Shown here in pieces: positions 43,185-56,840 of a stretch of 64,000 nt of DNA. Position 1 is the stretch's first letter, and each line of letters begins with the position of its first letter. Source of the stretch: Luzula sylvatica (taxonomy: Eukaryota; Streptophyta; Magnoliopsida; Poales; Juncaceae); NCBI GenBank assembly GCA_946800325.1, contig OX326956.1, forward strand, positions 12,999,167 to 13,063,166, in the 5' to 3' direction. The notes under the pieces are model-generated. The model was not told the origin of the DNA, searched no databases, and saw only the letters and a program-made list of their open reading frames with translations. The position numbers and the translations under genes are program-made.

Positions 43185-43805
43185 CTAATTGGCGTGAGAT
43201 CCATTTTCGAGATCTCCATTGACGCCGCCATCCTCCCTCAACTCCCTCTCTTTCTCCTTCTCCACCACAGCCGAGGCTGCAGTAGCCACCTCATCATCTT
43301 CCCCTTCCTCAGCAATCAATAAATCATCTCTAATCCTCAACAAAGAATGCAAAATTACTATTGGAAACCCAATTTCCAGCGACATTTTCAAACTCTCCAC
43401 TGCTCCGGTGGCAGTCAGCTCTCCGACGACCACCAGTACGAACACCACCATCACCACTCTCCGATCCAATACCCTACGCAAAATCGTAGATCCAGGAAAC
43501 ACTTTCAACAAAAAAGCATAACACAAGATCGCTTTCGACGAAGCCATCAGCAAAAGCATCGACGGACGATGATGAGGAAACAAAGACATCAATAGTACCA
43601 TCCAAACCAGAACCGCATAATGAAGACGAAACGTACGAAAATTCCTCACGGCGCGAATCGCAGCAGATTCAGAATCGGACGGAAATCCAAATCCACCTAA
43701 ACGAGGAGCGAACCGAACTATCGCTCTGCGAGTTGATCGGACCTCGTTGTAAAACCGATCCAGTGCCGCCGCCGCTCCACGGCGAATCGCACCGCCGGTG
43801 ATCAT
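43185..43805 (-). CDS. PRA1: PRA1 (prenylated Rab acceptor) family protein, 206 aa
   Basis: A single-exon frame starting MITGGAIRRG, as expected because plant PRA1 genes are usually intronless. Residues 50-65 (AIRAVRNFRTFRLHYAVLV) resemble the conserved segment before the first hydrophobic region of the PRA1 domain. Hydrophobic segments lie at about 62-76, 82-100, 116-134 and 141-156, giving two hairpin-like membrane pairs, followed by an acidic C-terminus (EEGEDDE) and a Glu/Lys-rich tail. PRA1 proteins act at endomembranes with prenylated Rab GTPases in vesicle traffic. Base composition is much more GC-rich than the surroundings, consistent with a conserved gene. The subgroup was not resolved, and a generic four-span membrane protein is the alternative. 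Confidence 0.75.
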   Translation of the reverse strand: MITGGAIRRGAAAALDRFYNEVRSTRRAIVRFAPRLGGFGFPSDSESAAIRAVRNFRTFRLHYAVLVWMVLLMSLFPHHRPSMLLLMASSKAILCYAFLLKVFPGSTILRRVLDRRVVMVVFVLVVVGELTATGAVESLKMSLEIGFPIVILHSLLRIRDDLLIAEEGEDDEVATAASAVVEKEKERELREDGGVNGDLENGSHAN

Positions 43806-46052
43806 CGCCGGAGTTAAATGACTACAAATCTGGAAGAGGAATTCGATCGATCTTGAGGGGGCTTGTTAAGAGAGTACAGTTTCTGTGAAGATTTGTTTAT
43901 GGAGAGAAAGTAAACACAGTTACCCAACTCCCCTAGAATTATTTATTGTACAATCCACTATTATCCTAGATTTCAAATAATTCCACGAGAGATTTAAGAG
44001 GAGTTGCCGAAAAACAGCCGAGTCAATGGAGAAACGGACTCACTCGTAGACCGTGTCCATGCACTGTATCGGGAAGTACAAGAATAAATTTAGTACATAT
44101 TTATCTTTATAAATATTTGTGTAAGGGGTCATATATATACTATATAATAACTCGTTTCCGGAATTACTACTAGGTTAATGATAATAGTATATGCGGGCTG
44201 TATGAAAAGTAAAGGAATTAGTCTAGAGAGGAAGATGGCACATTCCTTCCTTGTTGAATTATTGTCGATGGACTTGGTGTAACAACACCATAATGGTTTG
44301 TAGGTTTTGTAAGAAGGCGATTTGTTACTACGGTGTTGTGTTTGTGCGCCGGTCACGCGTTGTATCATTGTATGTTGAATTATAAGGGGGGCGTTAATGA
44401 AGTGTTTATTATCTCTGGTTTCTTGGATCGTTCTCTTCCTCTCCGGTTGCCTAAAAACTGGAGACGATTAACCCACAATATTTATTTTTTGACTCATATT
44501 TTCAAATAGGGACATTTTCAAAAAAACCCCTATCTTTTTTGGATATTCTAAAAAAACACCTATCTTTTTGGAAACTCCAAAGAAGATTTCCAAAAAAATA
44601 GGAGTTTTTTTGAAAATTTCCCTTTAAAATATTCTTTTACTACGTGATCATACATATTCACAATTATAATTTGAAACTAAAAACAATAAAAGTGTTTTTC
44701 TCATTCACAATTGTTTTTTGGTTTTTGAATTTTTTTTGTGAATATAATTTAAACATATATGTGTTTTTTAGTTGTCAATAGATTCTTAGCTCTAATTGTG
44801 TAATGCTTAAAGCTATAATATATAAGTCATGACTCGTGAGTTCAATTTTCATTGACCAAAAATAATAAAGAATGCGAGACAAAAGAGTTTTTCTCATTCA
44901 GTCCGAAAAAAAAAATACATTAGTACGTCAAATAATATTAGTATTTTTGGAAATATATATTTAGAAATATAATTTATCAAATATATTTGTTTGCTTTTTT
45001 CTTAATGTCGAGCTCCATATTATCATATTCCCAGCATAAATTTTTCACTAGATTGAATTTGCAAATTATGTAAAAACTACGATGATGGGCTGCTAACAAA
45101 CCGCACTCGTAACGAACCAATCCGTTGTTCGAGTTCGATTCAAAACCTTACTTAACATGTTCGGTTCGATTCAAAATCCAGTTTCGAACACTTTTCTACT
45201 ATTCGAGTTCGGTTCTTTGTTAAATAAAGCAGTTCAATTGGTTCGAATATAGTTCGAAAACTTGTAAAATTTCGAATTTAGCCATATTATTTCAATTTCA
45301 TTAAAAAAATTATCAAAATCAAAACATTAACAACATTCACAAAACCAAAACCAAAATTACGTACATCCAACCTCAAAAACCAAGACAACATCCACAATCC
45401 ATAAAATAGACATTAACTAAACCCATAACCTAAATTTTCAACATGATTCAACAAATAATAAAAACACAAAAAATCCAAAAGAATTTACCACATGACTTTT
45501 CAATACAAAAAAGATGGTTGGATTATTAGAGTTTTGGGATACGGTTTTAACGGATCGTGGGATAAACATATTATAAATTTATAACTTATTAAGTGATATG
45601 TTCGAACAAACTTGAACGAACACATCCTAGTTCAAGTTCAGTTTGGTCCATTTCGAACATACTCGGTTCGATAAGAATCTAAACGTTATTAGCGAAATGC
45701 TAAAAATGTTAAAAATCCTCAAAACAGATAACCACTAAACCATAAATGTTCAACCATAATTTATTCACGATAAATACAAAAAGAAAAAAAAAAGAAACTC
45801 CATGTTCAACAACTAAACAAATCCAAAACTCATTACCTCAACTATAAACCGACCAAACTATACAAATGAAGCGGAAAAAAAAAAAAAAAAAAAAAAACTC
45901 GACTCGATCCCAATTTAGTTTAAATGTAAATAAAACTAGAATTTAATACTCGACCAAACTTACGGTTCCTTATTATAAATGATAAAATGAAAAAGAAAAT
46001 CAAATGATAATATCTATCTATGATTAATTTACCGCTAATTAACAAACGCTAA
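43806..46052. other. Intergenic with a fold-back and a TTCGAAC-rich repeat
   Basis: The stretch 44512-44625 is a small fold-back in which GGGACATTTTCAAAAAAAC is mirrored by GTTTTTTTGAAAATTTCCC. The stretch 45090-45680 is rich in GGTTCGA/TTCGAAC motifs at both ends and looks like a decayed DNA transposon, without defined ends. A pure A run lies at about 45875-45897. No gene is supported. Confidence 0.5.
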
Positions 46053-48222
46053 TTAATTAACAAATTTCTCTCCAATTATCTCGCTATCTACCAAAACCGA
46101 GGAGCTATTTTCGAGAGATTTAACTTTCAAGGGCCCATTGTACAAAAGTTCCGCCTCTGGTGAAGGAGCATTACGAGGAACATCCATGAGCAAATCATGC
46201 TCGGAATAATCCTCTTGTGAATATTGCAAAGGCACTGCAATTAAGCAAGAACCCCCCTGCTTTTTAAAAAATCGCGGGTGGTTATTTTCTTCTGGTGTTT
46301 TGCGAACTCTTTTAGGGCTTCTTTTCTCACCTTTTAACTCTGAATTATAAAATAAATAGAAATTAATAAATAATAAATTAGTATATGCAATCAAAATAAT
46401 AAATATCATTTAGGTCCTTGTAAAAAGAATAAATTGTACTGAACCTGTATAATTTGATATATCACGAGGCCGTTTATTTGATATATCACTACTAGACCCA
46501 CTTGCCATTTTATCCTAAATAAAATAGGAAAAATTAAAATTAATAAGCATAATAAATATAAAATAAAATACAACATAAAAATTAGACAGATAGAGTACCT
46601 TAATTTGTTGATGGAATTCAACCCATTCAGACCTTGTCAAGTTGTCTAAGACTAGACTATTCAAAATCTTGCAATCCTCTCCATTTGCACCCGAAATGGA
46701 GAGAGCAAACACGCCTTCGCGAAGCAGCATTTTAAAGTGAGACAACTCATCCATAAATGGTTTACTACTAAACATTCTATTTAAACTGCAAAATTTATAG
46801 ACACAAAAATAGTTACTATATTAAGACACGTAAATATTATATACTTTATTTAATTTTACCTATCAGGTGGATTATTAGTATCAATCGAAGGGAGATATTT
46901 GAAAAGATTTTCTTGCTCCGCAAGATTCATATTTTTCACGAAGCTCTCATAGTTGATAAAATCCTACATAAATTAAATTATATAAAATTCAAATTCGAAA
47001 TTCGAAACAAAAATAAAGTAAAGATTTAAAAATCTCACTTGGAGTTTTACCGATGCCAATGGCGAATCTCGACCTTTCAACCCTTGCAATTTTTCACTAT
47101 AAAACAAACAAAAAAAGTTAATACGAAGCAACAAAATTAAAAGAATAAACAAACATGCGAATTTTACATAAAAGCCCCTACCTTTCGACAATATTATCAG
47201 TCCGAATCAAAACGCTACCATAACCGAACTCGTCCAAAGTGTCTCTCTTCTTATAAACCAAATCATCGTTATAATCGTCTAATATTTTCGATGAATTATT
47301 ATTATTATTATTAATTTTTTCTTGGTGTAAAAGCGAGTGGAGATCCTGCGTGAGTTGCTCAACGTGAGACGGCTTCGTGGGTCGACTCACATAGGTACGC
47401 TTTTTCGACGGTACCAACGAAACCCACATCTCTGATAAAAAATATAATCATTACTAATTAGTATCTAAAAAAATATTAATTTAATTAAATTAATTCACCT
47501 GTTAAATCAGTTTTACTATCGGAACAGGAAACGGACGAAGTGGAAGCGGCGGTACTGTCTTCTAGAACCTTTCGGAAGGTTCCAAAGGAATCTTCGTTTT
47601 TCGTCTTCTTCTTGTTCTTCTCTTCATTGTTGTTGTTGTAAGAAGGATTCAAATTTTTGAACCTCACAATGGGTTTGGAGGGCTTGAATTCGAATTCGTC
47701 TGAATTTGTGAGGTCTTTTGGAAGTTGAGTTGCATGAGTTGGGATGTAATTTACCAAAGTGCCCTTGGTGCGCCACCTGGACCCGCATGCATTGCATAGA
47801 ACCGGCTTTTCTGGCGGCCCATTTCTCCAAAGAGGCGTTGCTGCGAAATTGACATTCAATAATTAATGATTTTGAATTAGATTAAATATCCAATTATGAA
47901 GCATTTTTTTTTTAGAATTTAAGCTCTCACTAATTTGAGCTTTGAACGAAATGGAAATATGAAATACAGAAGAATTCAGAAAAATGAACAAACTAATTTG
48001 TACTGACAAACGTAAAACCACTGAAGTGAATTATCAGCAAGCAAAGCAAATAATCTCGCCAAAATTCAGGGGAAATTATTTTTTTGAAGGAAATTCAGGG
48101 GAAATTATGAAAATTAACAAGAATTCTAGAGGAGGACAAAATTTTACACAAAAGAAAGAACAAAAAGAAAAGAGGAGCTCACTCGTAATTCCACAATGAC
48201 AACAAGGTCCTTGCTTTCCCAT
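46053..48222 (-). CDS. GATA26: GATA26/27-like transcription factor with DEUBAD domain, 445 aa, eight exons
   Basis: The exons are 48222-48183, 47840-47499, 47431-47182, 47096-47039, 46963-46860, 46785-46599, 46514-46445 and 46339-46053. All junctions are GT-AG and the 1338 bases stay in frame. The protein starts [11 protein letters not shown] and forms one zinc finger, C7-x2-C10-x18-C29-x2-C32, with [18 protein letters not shown], typical of plant class D GATA factors. Residues about 231-300 ([20 protein letters not shown], then [20 protein letters not shown]) match the DEUBAD-type domain found in GATA26/27. The end contains [20 protein letters not shown], also typical. These factors are nuclear DNA-binding proteins, and DEUBAD domains in other proteins engage deubiquitinases. 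The choice between GATA26 and GATA27 was not resolved. Confidence 0.92.
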
Positions 48223-48889
48223 TCTGAAGCTTCGCTTCTCTTTCTTTCCAATTCACCAAAGAGAATATAATTTTCACAAAATTGAAATTACAAAATTGGG
48301 TTCTTTCTTGAATAAAAATTTCAGTAAATTCAATAAAGACCCAGGTCTAATTTCTTTCAACAAAATTCAGTGGGCGTAAAAAGACTTTCTCTTGAACCCA
48401 AATTAAAAGCTTTTTCCATTTTTTTTCTTTCTCTTGGTGGGTCTTGTTGTTCTTTGAACAAAAATAAAGAAGTTCAAAAGAGAGAGAAAAATAAAAGAGA
48501 TTGTGGGTTGGAATCAGCACATAATGCAATTGGAAGTAATATTGAAAGGTATCAAAAAAATAATGGAGAAGAAAAGGAGAGGAGGAGGTGAATTGAATTG
48601 AATAAATAGGTGGAGAAGGCTTTTCTTTCTTTCTTTCTTTTTCTTTTCTTTGATTTTGTTATTTGTTTTGTTGCATAATCTCTCTCTCTCTCTCTCTCTC
48701 TCTAAGCTGAGGTGTGGGTGTAGCAAAAAGTAATAAGGAGTGAATGCTAATTTAATTTGAAATTAAGCAAATCTCCATTGTGTTTAATTTTGGTAGACTT
48801 GTTTTACCAAATAATTATAATGAACCAAATTCTTCTTGTTTAATCATAAAAGAAAATTATATATTTGTCCAAAAAATACTTTATTGATA
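48223..48889. promoter_or_regulatory. GATA gene 5' UTR and promoter side, with CT tract
   Basis: The sequence upstream of the GATA start contains a CTTT-type run at about 48628-48650 and a pure CT tract at about 48679-48703. On the coding strand these are GA-rich, as is common in plant 5' leaders. The inverted block begins near 48890. Confidence 0.45.
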
Positions 48890-49916
48890 AATTATATTTG
48901 TTTTATACATAAATGCAATTAAGCAAATCATTATCATAATTGTTTAATTCTGGTGGACTTGGTTTATGATGACAATAGGCCAAGTGTTTCTTCAAATCAA
49001 AGAAGATAAATGGACCAAGTCTTCTCTATACTCATACAAGGAAAATTTATTATATTAATTGCATGATATATACACTGAATTTTTATGTATTGATTGTGAT
49101 GACAAAACACAATATAAATTATTAAATACTACATACATAATTTTTCTCAATGCCATCAATTTTTTTTCCTTCAGTAAATGTTAGACTACTTTTTTAAAAC
49201 TTCGTGTAAACATTAATTATAGCAATGACACTAATTAATGTAATATTTATTGTGGAATATTTGTGATAATTAAAATATATTTACTCCTTTATATTAATAA
49301 GACATTTAAGAGGACATAGAGTAAATAATAAATAACTCAAAATTTTATAATAAATTATATTTAACTTAGTGATAAGTCATTTATAATTCTCAAATAATAT
49401 TGTTAGATTTGCATGAAAAATATAATTCATCAATATACTGATAGTAACCACAACACTTATAATGTATTGATAAAAAAATATAAAAAAGTAATTTATCTAA
49501 TCACAAATAATGGAAAGTGAAGACAATAAAAAATAAGGTACATACACCAATAATTCAAGAGTGATTTGCAAATTGCACTATTCCAAAAAATATATACATT
49601 ATTAAAATTTGCAAATATGCGCCTCATTCTTAAAATTGGAATTCTAGTTTTGTATCTTACTCAAAAAAATCTCTATGTTAATAGTTCATTGTTAATGATT
49701 ATCATTCAATTACACAAAAAAAATATAAAAATTAAATGGTTAGAATGGTTCAATTACACCGAAGTAATTCATGTTTTTTTTATTTTTTTTGCAAATTTCC
49801 CATAATTCAATTACACACAAATATAAAAATTAAACGGTTAGAATGGTTCAATTACACCGAAGTAATGCAGGTTTTTTTTATGTTTTTTGCAAATTTCCCA
49901 TAATTAACTACAAAAA
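48890..49916 (-). repeat. Left-most pieces of the inverted block
   Basis: The stretch 48890-49280 is the complement of unit 11530-11100. From 49281 it switches to unit 5900-5460, so the two 370-bp direct repeats of the unit appear fused, consistent with recombination between them. From about 49690 a sequence of roughly 80-90 bp (GGTTAGAATGGTTCAATTACA followed by a T run and GCAAATTTCCCATAATT) is repeated several times, and again near 51370-51490. Confidence 0.7.
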
Positions 49917-51359
49917 TTTACCCACACCCTTATTTTAGACCCAACTTTGTGTAATTTTTTTGTGCCACATCATCACTTTTTTTTTAACATCATCACTTTT
50001 CTTTTTAACCATTGATTATAATATGTGGCAAAATTTAGACCATTGATTAATCATTGATTTTTTATAAACATATTTTCTTTGTAGCCAATTAAGTGTCCCT
50101 TATTTTACACTATGTTTTAAGGATTTTTAGAAAGCCACATCATCATATATTAATGATGTGGACTACTTTTATTGGTTAGATTCATGTTAGACAAAGTTTA
50201 TTCAATTGTTTATCATTTCACATGAGTTTACATGATCAAATGTGAATACAATGGAAGATGAAAAGTTAACATATGAAATACTAACAACTTAATATATAAT
50301 ATTATAAACATACAACATATAGTGATATTATTTTTAGAATTTTGATTTTAAAAATTCATCAAATATTTTCGTTTTAATTTTCTCTTTATTTTGACATCCA
50401 TATTTGCATAGTTCATACATACCATTTTCTATAATTTGAATTTGTAAAATATTATGTAAAAAATGCAATGCAAAAAGTGCATTTTTACAAATAATAATTT
50501 TAATTATTTTATTTACATAGAATTTTAAATATTAATATTTATTTTTAGAAATTACAACTATACTAATATCATATAAAACTAAGTTGATTATATTTGTGTT
50601 TTTAATCAAATAAATTTATTATTATTTTCTTTGAAAAATAATAGATATAAAAATAGTTTATCCATCGGGAAAAAACAATTAAATTTATTAACACTTACAA
50701 AATAGTAATGTTAGTTTTAAAAATACAAAATTTACAAAACTCATATGACTTAAAATAATTTATATTTATGTTATGCTAAATTAATTTTTTTATATTAGTT
50801 ATTAAATTACTTTCACTATTAAGTTTGATATTATTTATAATTTCCATTGCATTTTGAATCAATAACAAATTATTAGTACTTGATAATTAATTATATGTTA
50901 CTACGTATGTTGTGTGATTTATTATTTATAATTTATAATTTTCATTGCATTTTGAATCAATAACAAATTATTTGTACTTGATAATTAATTATATGTTACT
51001 AAGTATGTTGTATGATTTATGATTTATTAATTTTTTTACATTTGCTATTGTATGAAATATTGTGAATAACAATGATATAAATTTGTTGTTATGTTTTTTT
51101 CTAAAATCATGTTATATCTCATATATTATTATTATACAATCACATTAATATAAGTGTTATTACTTGATTAAGAAAATGAAATTTTGTTTCATCATAATGT
51201 AAAATAATTGAAAAACTTATACATAATCATTAACAAATTAGTTCAAATAATTTATATTATGAAATGATATTATAAATATCAGCATATTTATAAGTATTTT
51301 ATATTGTAATGAAAAACATAATTAACATCATCGCCGCGTAGCGCGAGTATTCTCCTAGT
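49917..51359 (+). mobile_element. Putative non-autonomous Helitron-like insertion
   Basis: The right end has a hairpin CGCG-TAG-CGCG (51335-51345) followed 10 bases later by CTAGT at 51355-51359, the standard Helitron 3' signature. The flanks rejoin a local repeat (ACAAAAA on the left, TATAAAAATTAAATGG on the right), so the insertion interrupted one copy of it. The left limit lacks a clear TC start and is inferred from this flank. The interior is AT-rich with no Rep/helicase. Confidence 0.55.
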
Positions 51360-51405
51360 ATAAAAATTAAATGGTTAGAATGGTTCAATTACACCGAAGT
51401 AATGC

Positions 51406-51437
<32 letters not shown>

Positions 51438-53280
51438 GCAAATTTCCCATAATTAATTACACAAAAATATAAAAATTAAATGGTTAGAATGGTTCAAAGC
51501 AAGAGGACAATTATAGGTACCAATAGTTGGCTTCATACCACATTACCACCACCCCCCAAGAAAAATTTGACCCATTAACTCTGATTATTAATGAGAATAA
51601 TAAAAGTGTTCTACTTTTTTCATATCTATATTCTATGGTATGATAAGTTAGACATGATTTCTTGGTAAGTCAAAAGATAATTTATGATATAACCTGCTCC
51701 TATTCTTTTATTTATAGTTAGAAATAATGTCATGTAATTCCAAAATTCCTAACTAAAATGTCAACAACAATGGGTCTATTTTATTCGGCCTCTGGACCTT
51801 CAATTTGCGCAATTTTTAGGCCCAAGATATGTCATTTTGCAAATTCAAGCCTTCTTCAAAATCTGTTCAAATTTGACATGACCAAATTTGTATCTGACCA
51901 ACTTAAAAGTGTTCTAAACAAATTGAACGATTTACATGTGCATTCACAATAACTCTTGATATGTTACTTGAACCGGTAACAAATTTTCACACTGAATTTA
52001 AGAATAATAGAAAATAAAATCGTTGTTTGAGATTTTGAATGGTTTATGAATTGATTTTGTCCGATATCTTATTTTTAACTTTTCAAAGGTTTTTTCTTTT
52101 GTAAGTTCCAATAAATAATAATGAACTAGTGATGCATAAGTTTTGGATAAAAAATCTCATAAATTTTGGCATAAATTTTGGATCGTTATTCATGATTTTT
52201 AAAATATATCGAAAATTAATGTTAGAAGTGCTTGTTATGATAATTCTTTTACAAGGAATCGAAAAAGAAAGTTTATGAAAAACATATAAAAATAGTTGTA
52301 TATTTTATATTGCATGTTATTATAAGATTTTGATACGTAACGTCTCCGAGAGAATACAATTAATATTAGTTAAATTAGTTATGAGGATTTAGGATATGTT
52401 TTATAATTAAATGTATTATATATATATTCTTATATTGTTTTATTTTATTTTATTTTATTTGGCAATACTTTCTAATTATTATCTACATTTCAAAACATAT
52501 GCGTGTGAGTTGTTATAGAAAATGGGATTCCCATGAACTGGACTTTTTACATGCTAATATATTTATTTTGGACTAAATTGTGTGTTATTTTTTATGTTTT
52601 TATTTTTGCTAGTTGTCTAATAGAACATTATGTTCTTTGAATATTTTGATTTTATTGATTTATTATTAAATTGTAATGAAGATTTTATAAAATAAAAATT
52701 CTACGTATCGTTTTCTTTTAAAAAAATAATGTTTTTTATGAGTACATAATTAAATATTGAGTTATAACTATTATTTTTTATGGACTTATATTTTTTATAT
52801 CATTTAATTTGATTATTTAACATGCAGTTGTTCTTTATAACTTGTAATCATATGTTTATTTTGAATGTTGCCTGTATATTTATTTTAACATGTAGGTTTA
52901 ATAACATTTGTTAGAGGGCCAATTGTTTTAATTTAAAACTGGTGGATGGAAAAAAGATAATAGTGCAGACAAGAAAATAAATTCATGAAATAAAATCCGG
53001 GAATGCAAATGCAGGATATATATTCTCGTACATGTTCCGAATATGATTTCCCGGTAAAGTGTCCGTACAAAAAAAAACGGCAAAACCTTCTTCCCTCTCT
53101 TCTTCCGACAAACCCCTAACGAGCAAAAACCCTAAGAATAGAATAAAATCTTTCGCCCAGAATAGAAAGAATCTCCAACCGTTTTCGCCATGTCTGAAAA
53201 CCATATTATTCTCGTATTCTCCTCTTCTCCGTTCTCTAACGCTTCCATACCTAATCGAGCTCAGCGCAAGGACAGCAATA
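51360..53280. other. Rearranged inverted-unit pieces and gene A copy 4 upstream region
   Basis: The stretch 52005-52270 recurs at 63735-64000. The stretch 52440-53055 is the complement of unit 8960-8370, ending with the gene A upstream block, and it joins directly to gene A 5' sequence at about 53080. A long T run lies at about 51411-51436. No independent gene is supported. Confidence 0.6.
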
Positions 53281-56200
53281 ATGGCGAAATGCTTTCCCAA
53301 CGTTTCATGCTTGTTTTCGTGGACAAGGAAGAGGAAGGAAAAGAAGGAGATCAAGTCACGAGTGAAGATTTCCGCAACAGTTGGCGAGGTACTTGTTTTT
53401 ATTTTATTTCTCTTTTGTGTATCGAATTGGGGGTTAAATGAGACGATCAACAGTAAGATCTGATTGGTGTTGTCTAGATATGCTAATCAATAAGATGATA
53501 AAATCTGATTCTGTGCAAAGGAGATATGCTAATCATGTTTATGGAAACTTTACATCCATAGCCCCAACATTTTTTTAAATTATATTCTTTCCATAGTGAA
53601 ATTGCTGCAAAAAGTAACGCAAATTAAGCTGACCCAATTTTTGTATACTATATCCAATTGCATCAGTGATAAATTAAACTGAGAACTTTGAGATGCAAAT
53701 TTTTGCCCAAATTGTAACTTCAGGTTACTAAAATCATGCCCGAAACAGTAAATATTTGAGGAGACAAGTTTGACATTCAAATTAACAAAAACAAATCGGC
53801 TTATTATCAGATAAAAGGAGTAAAATTCAAATATTTGAGGGCAAATAATTTGTAATGATTTGACTTCTAAAATTGAAATCATTTGTTGTTGTTGTTGTTG
53901 TTGTTGTTAATTTTTAATTGAAATCAGGTTTTTTGAACCAAATCATTTACTTTTGTTAATTTTGAATTGAAACTGAAATCAGGTTTCATCGGAGCAGGGC
54001 GAGAAGTATAAGAACTCGTCGAATTCCGCGGGCGGTACTGCAGCGGTATGAATCTGATTTGACTTGTACAATTTGATTTTTGAACCAAATCTTTTGCTTA
54101 TGTAAATTTTGAATTGAAATTGAAACCAGGTTTCATCGGAGCAGGCCGAGAAGAATGAGAAGTGGTCGATTTCCGCGGGCAATACTGCAGCGGTATGAAT
54201 CTGATTTGGCTTGTAGAATTTGATTTTTGAACCAAATCTTTTGCTTATGTAAATTTTGAATTGAAATTGAAATCAGGTTTCCTCGGAGCAGGCCGAGAAG
54301 AATAAGAAGTGGTCGAATTCTGCGGGCAGTACTGCAGCGGTATGATTTGACCTCTAGAATTTGTTTTTTGAAGGAAATCATGTAGTTTTGTTAATTTTGA
54401 ATTGAAATTGAAATTGAAATTGAAATCAGGTTTTGTCGTCGGAGTGGGAGAAGAGAAAAGTGGTGAGCGGAGACAAGAGAGCGACGATGGAAGCGGAGAT
54501 TCTGTTTGCCGGCTTGGACCAATTCAATGAAGAAGTGCAAGGTTATGGAGCCTGCTCCGTCCTCTCCGTTACACTTGCCACTTGGATGGCCGTCCATGGA
54601 GATAGGATCTTCCCCACACGAACCTTCACCGACCTCATCATTCAAGGTAACATACTCTTATCAATTCGTTTTGTTTATATTTCTTTCATAATAAATGCAA
54701 GAAATTCAACATTTGTTTATCTACCATTATTCTTGCATTTATTATCTACCATTATTTGGCCTGTTGACTAGTCGTAATTGAGATCTCTAGTATTTTGTCG
54801 GAATCCTCGAAATGGAGATATCCAGTTAATTATCAAACTGGTCAGGATCCTCGTAATTGAGGAGATCTCCAGCTACATTAGTATACGAGGTTATCCAGAC
54901 TTTGTTGAAATGGAGAGATCCAGTTAATCATCAGACTGTTAGTTTGGGCATTCTTACTTGTAATCGAGAGATCCAGTTAATCTATTTTTAATATAACCTA
55001 AAATCTCTCTTGTCTTGAGCTCTCATTTGAACATAGGACTTGATCGAAAAGAAATGATAAGCAGAATTTAAGTTAACATTCAGATAGTAAGTATCCAATT
55101 GTAATGAATGCATGCATACTTTACTATATATGGACAAGATATTATTTCAAAAAAATTCAACATTTGGTTAGATTTGTGCATTTATTAATTAGGTTAGGTT
55201 ATGTGAAATTAGGTGAATATATTTATTTAAAATTGCTAATTGAGTTTATTTTTGTGGAATTGATGAATTAGGTGCGAGAGAGTGGCTGAGGATGTGTCCG
55301 GAGTACAAGTTGGACTTTAGTGACGGGCACTTCGACCTCGAGACGGCCCTGACGGCTCGTACCTGCCAGCTGGTCGCGAACCAGTCTAAGTCTTTTATGG
55401 GGACCTTCAAATCTGATTACCTCAAGAGAGAATTAAACACGGGTTTGATGAGTTTTGAGGAGATTTGGGACGGAATTGGGCAAGTCGTGGAGAGATCTAG
55501 CGGCCCAGTATATTATGTGGTGGGCTGGGATAACCACTTCTTCCTCCTGAGAGCCGATAAGACGGAGTATTTCATCATAGAGACAATCGGCAGGAAATTA
55601 GGAGGAGTCGTGAATGATCGGGCTTACATGATCAGATTTGGCGAATCGACTAGAATACGAGGAAAAGGAGGGGAGATCATGACAGGGAAGGAATGCTGTA
55701 GGATCTACATCCAGCGATTCATCGTGGACACGGTCTTCAAGAATAATGCAAGGGAGCAGAACGGGTGGAATCCAGTAGAGTACATGCGGATGGTGCAGGT
55801 GGGATTCACCTGTATCGAACCGGCTCAGCCAGTCCCTGTCTTCATCCGCAACGAACCCGCCAAGCTGCCTCAGCCTGCTCAGCCTGCTCAGCCTGCTCAG
55901 CCTGTCCCTGTCATGATCCGCAACAAACCCCCAAAGCCAGCTCAGTCCCTCATCATCCGCAACAAACCCGCGATTCAGGAAAGAAAGAATGAGGAAGCAA
56001 CGAATGGAGGTCTCCAGTTGGTCGCATCCTCCTCCGCACTTTCTGTTTCGACCAATCAACAGCATCGTGGCACGAACGAGACTGGCCGGGACAAACTTCG
56101 CAAATGGCTGAAATCTGCTACTTTATTGGTAAGTAATTCATTAATCAGGGAATTCAAATTAGTTTTATTGAAAAGAAATTAGTTTAATTCCTTTCTTTAT

Positions 56201-56518
56201 TTTATATTGTAGATACGGTTTTTGGTGCTTTGGCTTTCGCTTTTTTATCATGGTGAAGTGGGCAAGTTTAATCAACATGGGATTTCGAGTTATCAATCAA
56301 CGTGGTATGCATTATTTTATTCTTTTTTCTCTGTCTTGAAATTCTTAAAATCCATTCATTCGCCTCTAAATCTCCATTTGTTTGATTTCTATACAGAATG
56401 GCCATCTCCACAAACCGGCTCGGTCCACCATCGCGTACACATGGAGATGCCGAGAGAGAAAGAGAGAACTGGAGATCTCCATTTACCTGTCAACAGCCGC
56501 ATCGAGGTCACCTCTTGA
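53281..56518 (+). CDS. Gene A copy 4 (inverted), frameshifted in exon 7
   Basis: The exons are 53281-53388, 53983-54045, 54130-54192, 54277-54339, 54430-54646, 55272-56128, 56213-56304 and from 56397. The first six keep phases as in copy 1, with small in-frame indels (one codon in exon 1, three codons in exon 5, and changed Pro-rich repeats with QPAQPAQPAQPVPV in exon 6). Exon 7 has six T where the array copies have five (after GGCTTTCGC near 56241). This shifts the frame, and a TGA forms at the exon 7/8 junction. The product would be about 475 aa, have the whole conserved domain, and lose the hydrophobic segment. Upstream introns differ in length, and the gene is followed by a 655-bp tandem duplication. 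It could be a functional soluble form or an early pseudogene. Confidence 0.75.
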
Positions 56519-56542
56519 TGAATTGACGGTGAGGCTCGTGGA

Positions 56543-56840
56543 CAAATCACGATTTATTGTAAAATACGTTTAATCGAAACAAAATTAAACACATTTTTGA
56601 AAGTGGAGAATGGATTTCGAGCTCTATCCTAATTTGGCATGTGAAAAATGTGGGATTTATGTTTTTCTGTGGGTTTGTTTTATCGTCGAGTTTCATCGTG
56701 GAGTTTCATCGTGGAGTTGTTTATTTTTCACATGCCAAATAGGGTTTTGAGTTGGAAAACCATTCGGCACTTTTAAAAGTGTGATTACCTTTGTTTTGAT
56801 TAAATGTCGTTTCGAATAAATTTATGATTTGTCGAGGCTT
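56543..56840. repeat. Long inverted repeat at the 3' end of gene A copy 4
   Basis: The arms are at about 56543-56655 and 56727-56840, with the shared block ATTTGGCATGTGAAAAAT. This is homologous to the array fold-backs but has a shorter loop. Confidence 0.75.
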
